Notes under the pieces: generated by a model
What the model saw: the letters and a program-made list of their open reading frames with translations, nothing else
What the model was told of the DNA's origin: nothing
Databases searched by the model: none
Program-made: the position numbers and the translations under genes
Shown: positions 5,928-13,703 of the stretch, piece by piece
How positions within the stretch are numbered: position 1 is the stretch's first letter
How the letters are laid out: every line of letters begins with the position of its first letter
Source of the DNA: Actinomycetes bacterium
GTDB taxonomy: Bacteria > Actinomycetota > Coriobacteriia > Coriobacteriales > JAEZXW01
Length of the DNA: 13,794 bases
Reading direction: 5' to 3'
NCBI GenBank assembly: GCA_023419515.1
Contig: JAEZXW010000095.1
Span: forward strand, 1 to 13,794

Positions 5928-6827
5928 TTAGCGCCAGTGAACCCTCGTTTGAGTTACCAGATCGCTTGTCTCACCCATGCTCTCTGCAGTAAATGCCGCC
6001 TCACGCTTGCGGTAGTAATGCACCAAACCCTGCTCGGTCAAAAACGATCGCATAACAATGTCTGAGGTATACATGAGCGCCGTGTTGATATCGAAATTCA
6101 AGTCACTCATGAGCGTCTGCAAAGCATGTTCCATAACTGAATTCATGATGAGCGCCAAAAGCTCAGCCGTGTCTCTCGCCGTCAAGCCAACCGGACTAAA
6201 GGGCACGCGGGCATATCGCTCAACAAACATCCCATCAGCCACGCCAGCCTCATACGCCCGATGTACATAATCCTTGCGAATCTCGCCAATACTCATGATG
6301 ATCTTCCACGCATCGGGATATTCCTTGGCAAGCTCCTCGGCGCGAGACTTTTTAAGATACGCAATGTTATAGATATAAAAAAGCGACTGCAGGCGATCAA
6401 AATGATCAACCTGATCGTTAAAAGCACGATCGAGCACCCGGCGATCATTCTCGACATATGAATGACAGACTTCTTCGACGAGGTCTTTTTTGTTCGAGAA
6501 GTGCTTATAGATCGTACGTTTGCTGATGTGAAGCTCTTGGGCAACCGAGTCGAGCGTCAACAGTTTAACCCCACTGCGCGCGATGAACTGCTTAGTATGC
6601 TCCAAGATGCGACTTTTAGTATCAGACGGATGAATCTCCTCGTTTTCAAGGTAAAGTGCGCCCGCTCCCCCGCGGGCATAACGGCTGCACCACTCATGCA
6701 AGACCTCGCGCGACGGAATCGTGTACTTAATGAGCACGTGTTCAAGCGACAGGTTGTCATCCAAATAATCATGAACTGCCGCGAGCTTAATCGCACCGCT
6801 GTGATAGGTCTTATCTCGTGATTGCAT
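5928..6827 (-). CDS. TetR-family transcriptional regulator with an extra N-terminal transposase-like HTH
   Basis: The 299-residue product is about 100 longer than a normal TetR protein. Residues 70-118 are a clear TetR_N domain: the first helix is TKSRILEHTKQFIARSG, then LTLDSVAQELHISKRTIYKH with the SK-T-Y-K-F recognition helix, then SNKKDLVEEV. The remaining about 180 residues are a helical ligand/dimer domain without a recognisable subfamily. Residues 11-56 (AIKLAAVHDYLDD then LIKYTIPSREVLHEWCSRYA then RGGAGAL) look like the IS3/IS150 OrfA-type helix-turn-helix, so two DNA-binding units are fused. The ATG at 6827 lies 14 bases after the hflX stop; TAAGGG overlaps that stop at a long spacing of about 11 bases. 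It probably rides on the hflX transcript and is convergent with the MFS/M20 pair, a plausible but unproven target. Confidence 0.9.
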   Translation of the reverse strand: MQSRDKTYHSGAIKLAAVHDYLDDNLSLEHVLIKYTIPSREVLHEWCSRYARGGAGALYLENEEIHPSDTKSRILEHTKQFIARSGVKLLTLDSVAQELHISKRTIYKHFSNKKDLVEEVCHSYVENDRRVLDRAFNDQVDHFDRLQSLFYIYNIAYLKKSRAEELAKEYPDAWKIIMSIGEIRKDYVHRAYEAGVADGMFVERYARVPFSPVGLTARDTAELLALIMNSVMEHALQTLMSDLNFDINTALMYTSDIVMRSFLTEQGLVHYYRKREAAFTAESMGETSDLVTQTRVHWR

Positions 6828-6841
6828 CGACGCATCAACCC

Positions 6842-8145
6842 TTAATCAACAACAAACGGGGTAAAGATATGCTCCATTGTACGCGAAACGCGTAGTTTTA
6901 ACCTAGTACCCTGCACTTCATGCCGCTCATCGAGGACAACACCTGCCTCGTGCGCCCGAGCAACCAGCTCATGGTGATTAAACGGCACAAGCACATTGAG
7001 GACAACTTCTTGCTCAGCGATTCGCTTGTCGATGAGCTCTAAGAGATCATCGAGACCATCTCGCTCAGCCGCACTGATCGCAACACTTTCTGGGTGCAAG
7101 CTCAACAACCGTGCAACCTCGCCCGGCTCGATGAGATCGATCTTATTCCAAACGAGCTGACTTTCATTTTTATGAGCGTCAAGCTCTTCAAGAATCTCAA
7201 GAACAGTTGTAAGCTGCTGGTCGCGCTCAGGACTTGAGGCATCCACCACGATCAGGAGTAAATCTGCACCAATTGCTTCTGCGAGCGTCGACTTAAACGC
7301 TTCGATCAGCGTGGTCGGCAGCTTTTGGATAAACCCGACCGTATCGGTTAAGGTAAATGACTTACCCTGCTCGACTTCGGCCTTGCGGGTAGTTGGGTCG
7401 AGAGTTGCAAAGAGCATGTCGTGCGCAAAAACCTCAGCACCTGTGAGTGCATTGAGCAGCGTCGATTTCCCCGCGTTGGTATAACCCACAAGCGCCACCT
7501 TAAAGGTGCCCGAAAACGCACGCACTTTTCGCTGCTGATTCCTCGTCTTTTCGAGATGTTTAATCGACTGCTTCAGGCGCGAAATGCGCTTTTGAATAAG
7601 ACGTCGGTCGACCTCAAGCTGACTTTCACCCTGACCAAAACGCGATCCAATACCGCCGCGGGTCTGTTCCTTCATAAGGTGCGACCACATACCACGAAGA
7701 CGCGGGTATACGTACTCAAGCTGTGCGAGTTGAACCTGTAGCTTACCCTCACTGGTTTGGGCGTGTCGGCCAAAGATATCGAGAATAAGCGCAGTTCGAT
7801 CAATCACTTTCGCTGGTTTTAATGCCTTCTCAAGCTTGTTTTGCTGCGAGGGCGAAAGTTCATCGTCAAAAATAACTGTATCTGCGCTCAGCACCTGCAC
7901 AAGATCGGCAATTTCTTCGACCTTACCCGACCCAATAAATGTCTTGGGATGTGATGATCAAGGCGTTGCGTAACACGAGCAACAACCTCAGCCCCAGCCG
8001 TGTGTGCCAGGCGCTCAAGCTCATCGAGTGAGACCTCGATTGCCCACTCAGAGTGCGGAAAATGAACGCCGACCACGATTGCTTTTTCTTGCGCCCGCGC
8101 AGTAGAAAATGGACGCACTATCTTTTCTGTTCGCTGTCGTGCCAT
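6842..8145 (-). pseudogene. hflX: GTPase HflX, complete but interrupted by a one-base frameshift
   Basis: HflX is a ribosome-associated GTPase that splits stalled 70S ribosomes under stress. Frame one starts at ATG 8145 and encodes AIVVGV ... SLDELERLAHTAGAEVV ... TQRLDH (about 64 residues). Frame two, from about 7951 to the stop at 6842, continues HPKTFIGSGKVEEIADL, the Gly-rich loop GGIGSRFGQGESQLEVDRR and the G domain: G1 GYTNAGKST, G3 DTVGF, G4 NKID, G5 SAA. Adding one base near 7953 joins them into about 434 residues with a sensible LDHPHPKTF junction, a normal HflX length. Frame two has TGA at 7960-7958, so its open part could only start internally (GTG 7900, MQVLSADTV as initiated). 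The start overlaps miaA by 28 bases. A sequencing error and a true recent mutation are both possible. Confidence 0.9.
7951..7960 (-). other. Frameshift site in hflX
   Basis: The minus-strand reading is CTT GAT CAT CA- CAT CCC AAG. Upstream codons (through CAT, 7956-7954) are in the start-codon frame; codons from CAT (7951) are in the GTPase frame. Restoring one C to give CAT CCA CAT CCC yields Asp-His-Pro-His-Pro-Lys, as in intact HflX proteins. No slippery heptamer or downstream hairpin suggesting programmed frameshifting is apparent. Confidence 0.85.
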
Positions 8146-9137
8146 AAGCCCTCTCGCTCAAGCGCCGCTTTGAGCGCTCGGTATTTTTGATCATCATCTA
8201 AATTCGTTGCCTCGATCCAGATCACCCTCGGATCGCGTTTGAGCCACGTGAGCTGTCGTTTTGCAAAGCGTCTCGTGTTTTGCTTGATCATCTCAACGCA
8301 AGCTTCAAATGCTTGCGGGTCAGCTGTAGGATCTGCCCCATGTGCTTCGAGATACGGCAAAAGTTCCTTGTATCCGATTGCCTCGCGTGCCGTGCTTGAG
8401 CGCGTTATTCCCCGCTCAATGAGGGCTGCGACTTCTTGCGTTAACCCGGACTTGATCATGAGATCAACGCGGGTATCAATGCGCTCATAGAGGACAGAAC
8501 GCTCAATATCAAAGCAGACGAGGACTGTGCGGTAATAGGGATCAACTTCATGAATATTGGCGCTCGCCTGGGCATACGATTGACCTTGCTCAGCGAGCTC
8601 AAGCGCTCGAATGACACGCTTAACATTCTTGGGATGAATCTTGCGCGCCGCGTTAAGATCACGCTCAACCAAAGCTTCATGAAGCTCCAGATAACCATAG
8701 TCGAGCTCAAACTGCGTCCAATAGGCTCGTATGGGGTTTTCTTCAGGCAACTGCGCGCCATCGGCAAAGTTCAAATCATCGATCACTGCCTTGGTATACA
8801 GACAGGTACCACCACACAAAACAGGAATTCTATCTGCTCTCATCAGGTTGTCACACTGCTCGCGCGCATAAACCTGAAACTGCGCGACCGAATACGGTTG
8901 ATCGGGGTCCACCAAATCAATGCCAATAAGCGGTGCGGTAAGCTCACTGGGATGAGGCTTTGCCGTCCCGATATCCATCCCTCGATAGACCTGCAGGGCA
9001 TCAGTGGAGATTACCGTCGAGCCTAGCTCATGTGCGAGCCGATCTGCTATCGCAGTTTTTCCGGAAGCAGTCGGGCCAACAACAGCAATAACGAGCGGTT
9101 GTGATGCGCTGAAAAGCGTGCTATCGGACCGATCCAT
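8118..9137 (-). CDS. miaA: tRNA dimethylallyltransferase MiaA
   Basis: Transfers a dimethylallyl group to N6 of A37 in tRNAs that read UNN codons, the first step to i6A/ms2i6A. The 339-residue product has P-loop GPTASGKT (21-28), the substrate segment STDALQVYRGMDIGTAKP (44-61) and the C-terminal tRNA-binding region NTRRFAKRQLTWLKRDPRVIWI. Length is at the upper end of the family (about 300-320), from a short N-terminal lead and an acidic C-terminal tail. The usual GGTGLY loop reads GGTCLYT here, a Gly-to-Cys change. ATG 9137-9135 lies inside miaB (17-base overlap), with GGGGA about 9 bases upstream. It is followed by hflX with a 28-base overlap. miaB-miaA-hflX clustering is sensible: both Mia enzymes act on the same adenosine. 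Confidence 0.97.
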   Translation of the reverse strand: MDRSDSTLFSASQPLVIAVVGPTASGKTAIADRLAHELGSTVISTDALQVYRGMDIGTAKPHPSELTAPLIGIDLVDPDQPYSVAQFQVYAREQCDNLMRADRIPVLCGGTCLYTKAVIDDLNFADGAQLPEENPIRAYWTQFELDYGYLELHEALVERDLNAARKIHPKNVKRVIRALELAEQGQSYAQASANIHEVDPYYRTVLVCFDIERSVLYERIDTRVDLMIKSGLTQEVAALIERGITRSSTAREAIGYKELLPYLEAHGADPTADPQAFEACVEMIKQNTRRFAKRQLTWLKRDPRVIWIEATNLDDDQKYRALKAALEREGLWHDSEQKR

Positions 9138-10491
9138 CGATCATCGTCCCCGCAAGATACCAAGTCTTAGCGCTTTCTACCGTCACGTTAACAATCTTGC
9201 CAACCAAGTCAGCGGGTGTAGCTTGCGGGCACGATGCCGGTAGCACAAAGTTAACGGTCTGATCGTGGCGCGAGCGACCCGTCAACACCTGCTCATCACG
9301 CTTGGAGGTTCCCTCGACCAAAACCTCAACAGTCTGCTTATCAAACTGCTGGTTATAGGCATAGGCACTTTCTTGAATAACCGCCACAAGCCGATCAAAG
9401 CGCTCTTGGACCACCTCTCGATCGAGCTGATCTTTAAAGCGAGCAGCACGGGTGTTCTCACGCTTGGAATAGATAAACGTAAACGCCTGAGCGTAGCCAA
9501 CCTTGCGAGCAAGCTCAAGAGTTGCCTCAAAGTCATCTTCGGTCTCGCCAGGAAAGCCGACGATAATGTCGGTCGAAAGAGCAATGTCAGGAATGGCAGT
9601 ACGAACCTTGTCGACTAAGCTTAAATAGTGCTCAGCGGTATAGCGACGATTCATGCGCTTGAGTACCCCATCAGAGCCCGATTGTACAGCAAGATGAAGC
9701 GCTGGCATAACAGCATCGACCTCTGCCATTGCCTCGATAGTCTCATCCAGTAAGTCTTTGGGGTGCGAAGTCACAAAACGAATACGCTCGATACCGGTCT
9801 TTCCCACCTCGTGCAAGAGCTTGGCAAACTGAGGCTCACCATAGCGATCGCGACCATAAGAATTGACGTTTTGGCCCAAGAGCGTGATTTCACGCACACC
9901 CTGCGCCTTCATGAGGGTCGCATCAGCAATGAGCATCTCCATGCTGTAGGAATGCTCGCGTCCGCGCACATGCGGCACAATGCAAAACGTGCAGAAGTTG
10001 TTGCAGCCCGTGATGATGGGTAGCCACGCCCTAAAATCATGCTCGCGATGGACGGGTAGCTCTGCCTGACTATCCCCGCTTGCCTCATCGATGGCAACCA
10101 CGGGTTGATCGGTCTGAATTGCCTCAGCAATGAGCGCCGTAATATCTTTAAAGGTGTGCGTGCCAAAGACAACATCGACGTGCGGGAGTTTTTCGATGAG
10201 ATGCTCCGCATCGCGCTGACCGATACAACCACCGACCGCAATGCAGCGCACACCTCCATCGGGCGCGGGCATATTTTTGATCGAGGCAACCTGACCATAA
10301 AGACGCACGTCAGCTGCCTCCCGAACACAGCAGGTCATGAATACGACAATGTTGGCCTCCTCAAATGAAGAGACCGGATAGGCGCCAGCAGCATCGAGCA
10401 TGCCGGAAACTTTTTCAGAATCTGACAAGTTCATCTGGCAGCCATAGGTTTTGACGTAATATGAAAGCCCTTGAAGAGCAGTATTATTCAC
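9121..10491 (-). CDS. miaB: tRNA-2-methylthio-N6-dimethylallyladenosine synthase MiaB
   Basis: A radical-SAM methylthiotransferase that converts i6A37 to ms2i6A37 in tRNA, the step after MiaA. The 456-residue product is full length. The N-terminal UPF0004 domain carries the second 4Fe-4S cluster ligands C18 (YGCQMN), C54 (MTCCVREAA, where most homologues have NTC) and C89 (GGCIGQR). The radical-SAM triad is C163, C167 and C170 in TGCNNFCTFCIVPHVRGRE. Further core motifs are LLGQNVNSYG and STDIIVGFPGETEDDF. A C-terminal TRAM domain spans about 385-450. The start is GTG 10491-10489, with AAGGA 8 bases upstream that overlaps the spoVS end. It sits 11 bases after spoVS and overlaps miaA by 17, so all are likely co-transcribed. 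Confidence 0.97.
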   Translation of the reverse strand: MNNTALQGLSYYVKTYGCQMNLSDSEKVSGMLDAAGAYPVSSFEEANIVVFMTCCVREAADVRLYGQVASIKNMPAPDGGVRCIAVGGCIGQRDAEHLIEKLPHVDVVFGTHTFKDITALIAEAIQTDQPVVAIDEASGDSQAELPVHREHDFRAWLPIITGCNNFCTFCIVPHVRGREHSYSMEMLIADATLMKAQGVREITLLGQNVNSYGRDRYGEPQFAKLLHEVGKTGIERIRFVTSHPKDLLDETIEAMAEVDAVMPALHLAVQSGSDGVLKRMNRRYTAEHYLSLVDKVRTAIPDIALSTDIIVGFPGETEDDFEATLELARKVGYAQAFTFIYSKRENTRAARFKDQLDREVVQERFDRLVAVIQESAYAYNQQFDKQTVEVLVEGTSKRDEQVLTGRSRHDQTVNFVLPASCPQATPADLVGKIVNVTVESAKTWYLAGTMIDGSVR

Positions 10492-10502
10492 TCAAACGTT
10501 CC

Positions 10503-10820
10503 TTACTGATGTGATGACAGTGCAGCTGATGGAACAACTACCGTAGTTCCAGGTGAGACTGAGCAGGGATAAACCGCAAGCCTGATGGCGGTGCGCTGCT
10601 CCTCACCGATAGTGATGTCGGCAAATGAGGGCGTGCATGTGAGGTCAATTCCATTTTGAATCAAGAAGCTGCGCGCGATGGCGATTGCCTTAATCGCCTG
10701 ATTAAGTGCACCAGCTCCAACCGACTGGATTTCAACCGGAACGCCGTCTTTTACCATGCCAGCGATGGCGCCTGCCACCGAAGATGGAGAAGATTTGCTC
10801 GACACTTTGAGAAATTCCAT
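10503..10820 (-). CDS. spoVS: SpoVS-family protein
   Basis: The first 87 residues match the highly conserved stage V sporulation protein S family closely: MEFLKVSSKSSPSSVAGAIA, then VEIQSVGAGALNQAIKAIAI, ARSFLIQNGIDL, PSFADITIGEEQRTAIRLAV. SpoVS is a small Alba-like-fold protein, probably nucleic-acid binding, required for spore coat and septation events in Bacillus. It is also found in non-sporulating bacteria, where its role is unclear. At 105 residues this copy exceeds the usual about 86. The extra C-terminal 16-18 residues (VSPGTTVVVPSAALSSHQ) are Ser/Val-rich and unlike the core. ATG 10820-10818 is preceded by AGGGTG at a rather long spacing. It lies between the GHKL ATPase (143-base gap) and miaB (11-base gap). 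Being next to rny and the tRNA-modification genes fits an RNA-related role. Confidence 0.94.
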   Translation of the reverse strand: MEFLKVSSKSSPSSVAGAIAGMVKDGVPVEIQSVGAGALNQAIKAIAIARSFLIQNGIDLTCTPSFADITIGEEQRTAIRLAVYPCSVSPGTTVVVPSAALSSHQ

Positions 10821-10899
10821 CAGCGTCTTTCACCCTACATTTCAACTACAGTTGCTACAACAAATAAACTACGTTTGCTCAAAGCGCGAGGCTGATTGG

Positions 10900-10949
10900 T
10901 TGACCTGCCGCTGAGATCCTAGCGAGATAAACTCAGTCAGGCGGATCAA
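10900..10949 (-). other. Imperfect hairpin in the GHKL-spoVS intergenic region
   Basis: Arms TTGACCTGCCGCTGAG (10900-10915) and CTCAGTCAGGCGGATCAA (10932-10949) pair over about 14 positions with bulges, around a 16-base loop. No T-run follows on the minus strand, so it is not a standard terminator. It could be an mRNA processing or stability element 15 bases after the ATPase stop. The rest of the 143-base gap has no clear promoter. Near spoVS, GTTG and CAAC alternate (10845-10863) and could form small competing hairpins. Confidence 0.4.
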
Positions 10950-10963
10950 CAGATTGAAGCTCG

Positions 10964-12136
10964 CTATTTTTCAATCATAAAAGTAATCGTAATTTTATCT
11001 GATTGCACCCGCAAGCGGGGACAATCCATCAAGCTCAAATAGTACTTCTCGGCAAACTGCACAAATGCTTGCTCCATATCACGCAAAAGCTCATCACGAT
11101 CCTCAGGCGCGATTCGCAAGCCGCGCAAGTCTTTAAGAGCCGCTGCTTGAGCTGCTCTGGTTTGGGCAGCCGTTGCTTCCTCCTGGCTACGCGCCTCGTT
11201 TTTGATAATTCGAGAAGCCCGTTTAGCCTGGGTGAGCACGTCCTCGAGCGGTTTGATCTCGCCACAAAAAATGCGCTGAGCAGTGCGTTCAGAAAGCATA
11301 AGACCAAGCTCTTGAGCAATTGATGAGAGCTCGGAGGCATCAGCGGCAACCGCCAGGCGATCCGTGACAATCAATTCAGCTGCATCATCAGTAAACAATA
11401 GCGTGCTCGAAGGATGCTTGATACGGGCATGCGCGAGCAAGGTTGCAGCAATCTGCGAAGGGCTACCGAGGTAGATCGTGATTCCCGCTCGTTCAAGCAT
11501 GCACTCCACGAGCGCGCGCACGATGTTATGAGGCCCTCGCTTGACTTCGAGGGCATCTTCTTCGCTACGCTCTAAGTACGGCAAGCTTGACTGATCAGCT
11601 CGCTCTTTAACTGAAGTCATGTCAAATCTCACCTGGATGCTCGTGCCCTTGGTTGGAGCACTGGTGACAACGCGCGCTTGTTTGGCGTGGTGCTTGATTG
11701 AATAGAGCGCCATACCCCTGCCGTGCACACCCCAGCGATCCATTGACAAACTCTCGAGCTTTGAGGTCACACGTGCCTCAAAGATCTGCTCGTGCAAATG
11801 AGTTGGGATGCCATCGCCATCGTCAATAATAGTAAGCATGCGGGTGCCGCCCTCAGCTGAAATCGCAAAATAGATACGACGTGCATGAGCATCCCGAGCG
11901 TTGCGTGCGAGCTCGATCACTGCGTCTTCAACGCTCTGGATGTCATGCTTTGCCTGGCGACGCTCGGCTTCTGCGACGTTAAGCCTGACAAATCCCTCGC
12001 CAAGATCAGCCTCAACACGTGTGATATCCTCACCTGAGACATCAGAAATAAAGGCGATAAGCTCTTCTTTTTGCGAGCCTATCGCCTTGGTGAAATTTTC
12101 TATATTACTTTGCATGCCGACAATGTTACTTTGCAT
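10964..12136 (-). CDS. Orphan GHKL-fold ATP-binding protein of unknown function
   Basis: About 390 residues. The N-terminal half carries a complete GHKL (gyrase/Hsp90/histidine kinase/MutL) ATP site. The N box is ELARNARDAH with E75 and N79, G1 is DDGDGIP (105-111), G2 is GVHGRGMALYSI (136-147), and a GTS near 164-166 lines the base pocket. No phospho-His region, receiver, transmembrane helix or MutL/gyrase transducer is recognisable. The C-terminal half includes an Ala/Arg/Glu-rich helical stretch, probably coiled coil (about 300-340), and ends PRLRVQSDKITITFMIEK. The G2 sequence with an adjacent Glu in the N box suggests real hydrolysis rather than mere binding. The start is uncertain: ATG 12136 overlaps the rny stop, ATG 12115 follows it, and TTG 12142 is also open. 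None has a good binding site, so translation is probably coupled to rny. Function unknown. Confidence 0.85.
   Translation of the reverse strand: MQSNIVGMQSNIENFTKAIGSQKEELIAFISDVSGEDITRVEADLGEGFVRLNVAEAERRQAKHDIQSVEDAVIELARNARDAHARRIYFAISAEGGTRMLTIIDDGDGIPTHLHEQIFEARVTSKLESLSMDRWGVHGRGMALYSIKHHAKQARVVTSAPTKGTSIQVRFDMTSVKERADQSSLPYLERSEEDALEVKRGPHNIVRALVECMLERAGITIYLGSPSQIAATLLAHARIKHPSSTLLFTDDAAELIVTDRLAVAADASELSSIAQELGLMLSERTAQRIFCGEIKPLEDVLTQAKRASRIIKNEARSQEEATAAQTRAAQAAALKDLRGLRIAPEDRDELLRDMEQAFVQFAEKYYLSLMDCPRLRVQSDKITITFMIEK
12102..12136 (-). repeat. Imperfect 14-base direct repeat at the rny / ATPase junction
   Basis: On the minus strand ATGCAAAGTAACAT (12136-12123) recurs as ATGCAAAGTAATAT (12115-12102): 13 of 14 identical, with a 21-base period. 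The first copy contains the last codons and stop of rny. Both copies begin with an in-frame ATG for the ATPase, giving MQSNI twice. It looks like a small duplication that created two alternative starts. Confidence 0.7.
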
Positions 12137-13703
12137 AACCAACGGAACGACTCTCGCGAATCACCACGACCTTAATCTGGCCAGGGTATTGCATCTGGCT
12201 TTCGATCTCGGTTGCAATGTCGTGCGCGAGCACCGTTGAGGCGTTGTCTGAAATCTGCTCAGGTTTGACCATGACGCGGATTTCACGGCCTGCCTGCATC
12301 GCAAAGGTACGCTCAACACCCTCGTGGGCATTTGAAATCTCTTCAAGCTTTTCGAGTCGCTTGATGTAGTTCTCAACACTCTCGCGGCGAGAACCGGGGC
12401 GTGCCGCAGAAATTGCATCAGCGCCGATGACGAGGTTTGCAATCACCGTCTGGGGCTCAACATCGTTGTGATGCGCCTCAACCGCGTGAACGATCTCAGG
12501 ACGCTCGCCATAGCGACGACAAAGATCAGCGCCGATCACTGCGTGTGAGCCTTCAACCTCATGATCAACTGCCTTGCCGATATCGTGCAACAAACCAGCG
12601 CGCTTTGCCTGAGTTGGGTCAAGACCAAGCTCGCTTGCCATCATGCCGCAAAACCATGCAACCTCGCCTGAGTGCTTCAAAACGTTTTGACCATACGAGG
12701 TACGAAAACGTAAACGACCAAGGATCTCAACGAGCTCAGGAGCCATATCATGAATACCGGCATCAAAGGTTGCTTGCTCACCCGCCTTGATGATCTGCTC
12801 GCGAACAGAAGCCTCTGCCTTAGCAAACATCTCCTCAATACGAGCCGGGTGAATGCGGCCATCAGCAATAAGATGCTCGAGAGTCACGCGAGCGATCTCT
12901 CGACGAACCGGATCAAAGCTTGAGAGCACAACCGTCTCTGGGGTGTCATCAATGATGAGATTAACGCCTGTGATCTGCTCAAATGAACGGATGTTGCGCC
13001 CTTCTCGACCAATAATACGACCCTTGAGATCATCACTTGGAATATTTACTGAAGTGACAGTGAGCTCAGCCACGCTATCAGAAGCGTAGCGCTGAATGGC
13101 GGTCGAGATGATATGGCGCGCGGTCTTATCGGCCTGAGCACGAGCGCGGGTCTCTGACTCACGGATGATAGCAGCAGACTCTGCAATGACATCATTTTTG
13201 AGTGAGTCGAGCAGATGCTCACGAGCCTCATCAGAGGTCATCGAACTGATTCGCTCAAGCTCGTGAATACGCTGCTCCAAAAGTTCATCGGCCTTGCGCT
13301 CCTTGCTTGCTACCTGGCCAGCCCTGCTTGACACCTGACGCTCGCGGCGATCAAGCTGTTCAGAACGTTTGTCGATTGACTCCTCACGAGCGATGATGCG
13401 ATTTTCACGATCACGGATTTCTTGTTGCCTTGCAGCGTGCTCTGTCTCGGCTTGTTGACGCTCACGAATGATCTCTTCTTTTGCTTCAAGCATAAGCTCT
13501 TTTTGCCTTGCTTGAGCAGTCTTTTCAATCTCATTTGCTTTGCTGTTTGCATCAGCAATGAGACGATCTACCTCTTGCTGAGCAGACTTCAACTTGCCGG
13601 AGGCTGCATTACGAGCGATGAAATAACCACCCGCGACACCAAGCGCGATACATACGATAACAACGATTCCAAAGATAACCGGAAGCATTGATCCCATGTC
13701 CAT
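12126..13703 (-). CDS. rny: Ribonuclease Y
   Basis: A membrane-anchored endoribonuclease that initiates mRNA decay in Gram-positive bacteria. The 525-residue product (B. subtilis 520) has, in order: an N-terminal membrane helix (about 7-30, PVIFGIVVIVCIALGVAGGY), a long charged coiled coil (about 34-200), a KH RNA-binding domain with GRIIGREGRNIRSFEQITG (228-246), and an HD domain with H373-D374 in GLLHDIGKAVDHEVEGSHA. The C terminus is HDIATEIESQMQYPGQIKVV followed by a short basic tail. The start is ATG 13703, because AAGGAGGG lies 5 bases upstream; a GTG ten codons earlier would add a basic stretch before the anchor and has no binding site. It is the first gene of the minus-strand run; its stop codon overlaps the ATPase start. 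It likely acts on the transcripts downstream as well as globally. Confidence 0.97.
   Translation of the reverse strand: MDMGSMLPVIFGIVVIVCIALGVAGGYFIARNAASGKLKSAQQEVDRLIADANSKANEIEKTAQARQKELMLEAKEEIIRERQQAETEHAARQQEIRDRENRIIAREESIDKRSEQLDRRERQVSSRAGQVASKERKADELLEQRIHELERISSMTSDEAREHLLDSLKNDVIAESAAIIRESETRARAQADKTARHIISTAIQRYASDSVAELTVTSVNIPSDDLKGRIIGREGRNIRSFEQITGVNLIIDDTPETVVLSSFDPVRREIARVTLEHLIADGRIHPARIEEMFAKAEASVREQIIKAGEQATFDAGIHDMAPELVEILGRLRFRTSYGQNVLKHSGEVAWFCGMMASELGLDPTQAKRAGLLHDIGKAVDHEVEGSHAVIGADLCRRYGERPEIVHAVEAHHNDVEPQTVIANLVIGADAISAARPGSRRESVENYIKRLEKLEEISNAHEGVERTFAMQAGREIRVMVKPEQISDNASTVLAHDIATEIESQMQYPGQIKVVVIRESRSVGYAK

Noticed and set aside
5774..6065. Two overlapping 72-73 codon plus-strand frames across the TetR-family stop
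   Set aside because: They overlap the terminator or run antisense into the TetR-family gene, and have no binding site or recognisable sequence.
5928..6827. Reading the N-terminal HTH of the TetR-type protein as an insertion-sequence remnant
   Set aside because: It is in frame with the TetR domain, has no flanking inverted repeats and no further transposase sequence, so it is reported as a domain fusion.
7888..8145. Separate small gene of 85 codons before the HflX GTPase part
   Set aside because: Its first 64 residues are the HflX N terminus; the last about 20 are out-of-frame read-through, so it is part of the frameshifted hflX.
8550..9026. 158-codon plus-strand frame
   Set aside because: Antisense shadow of miaA; no motif or binding site.
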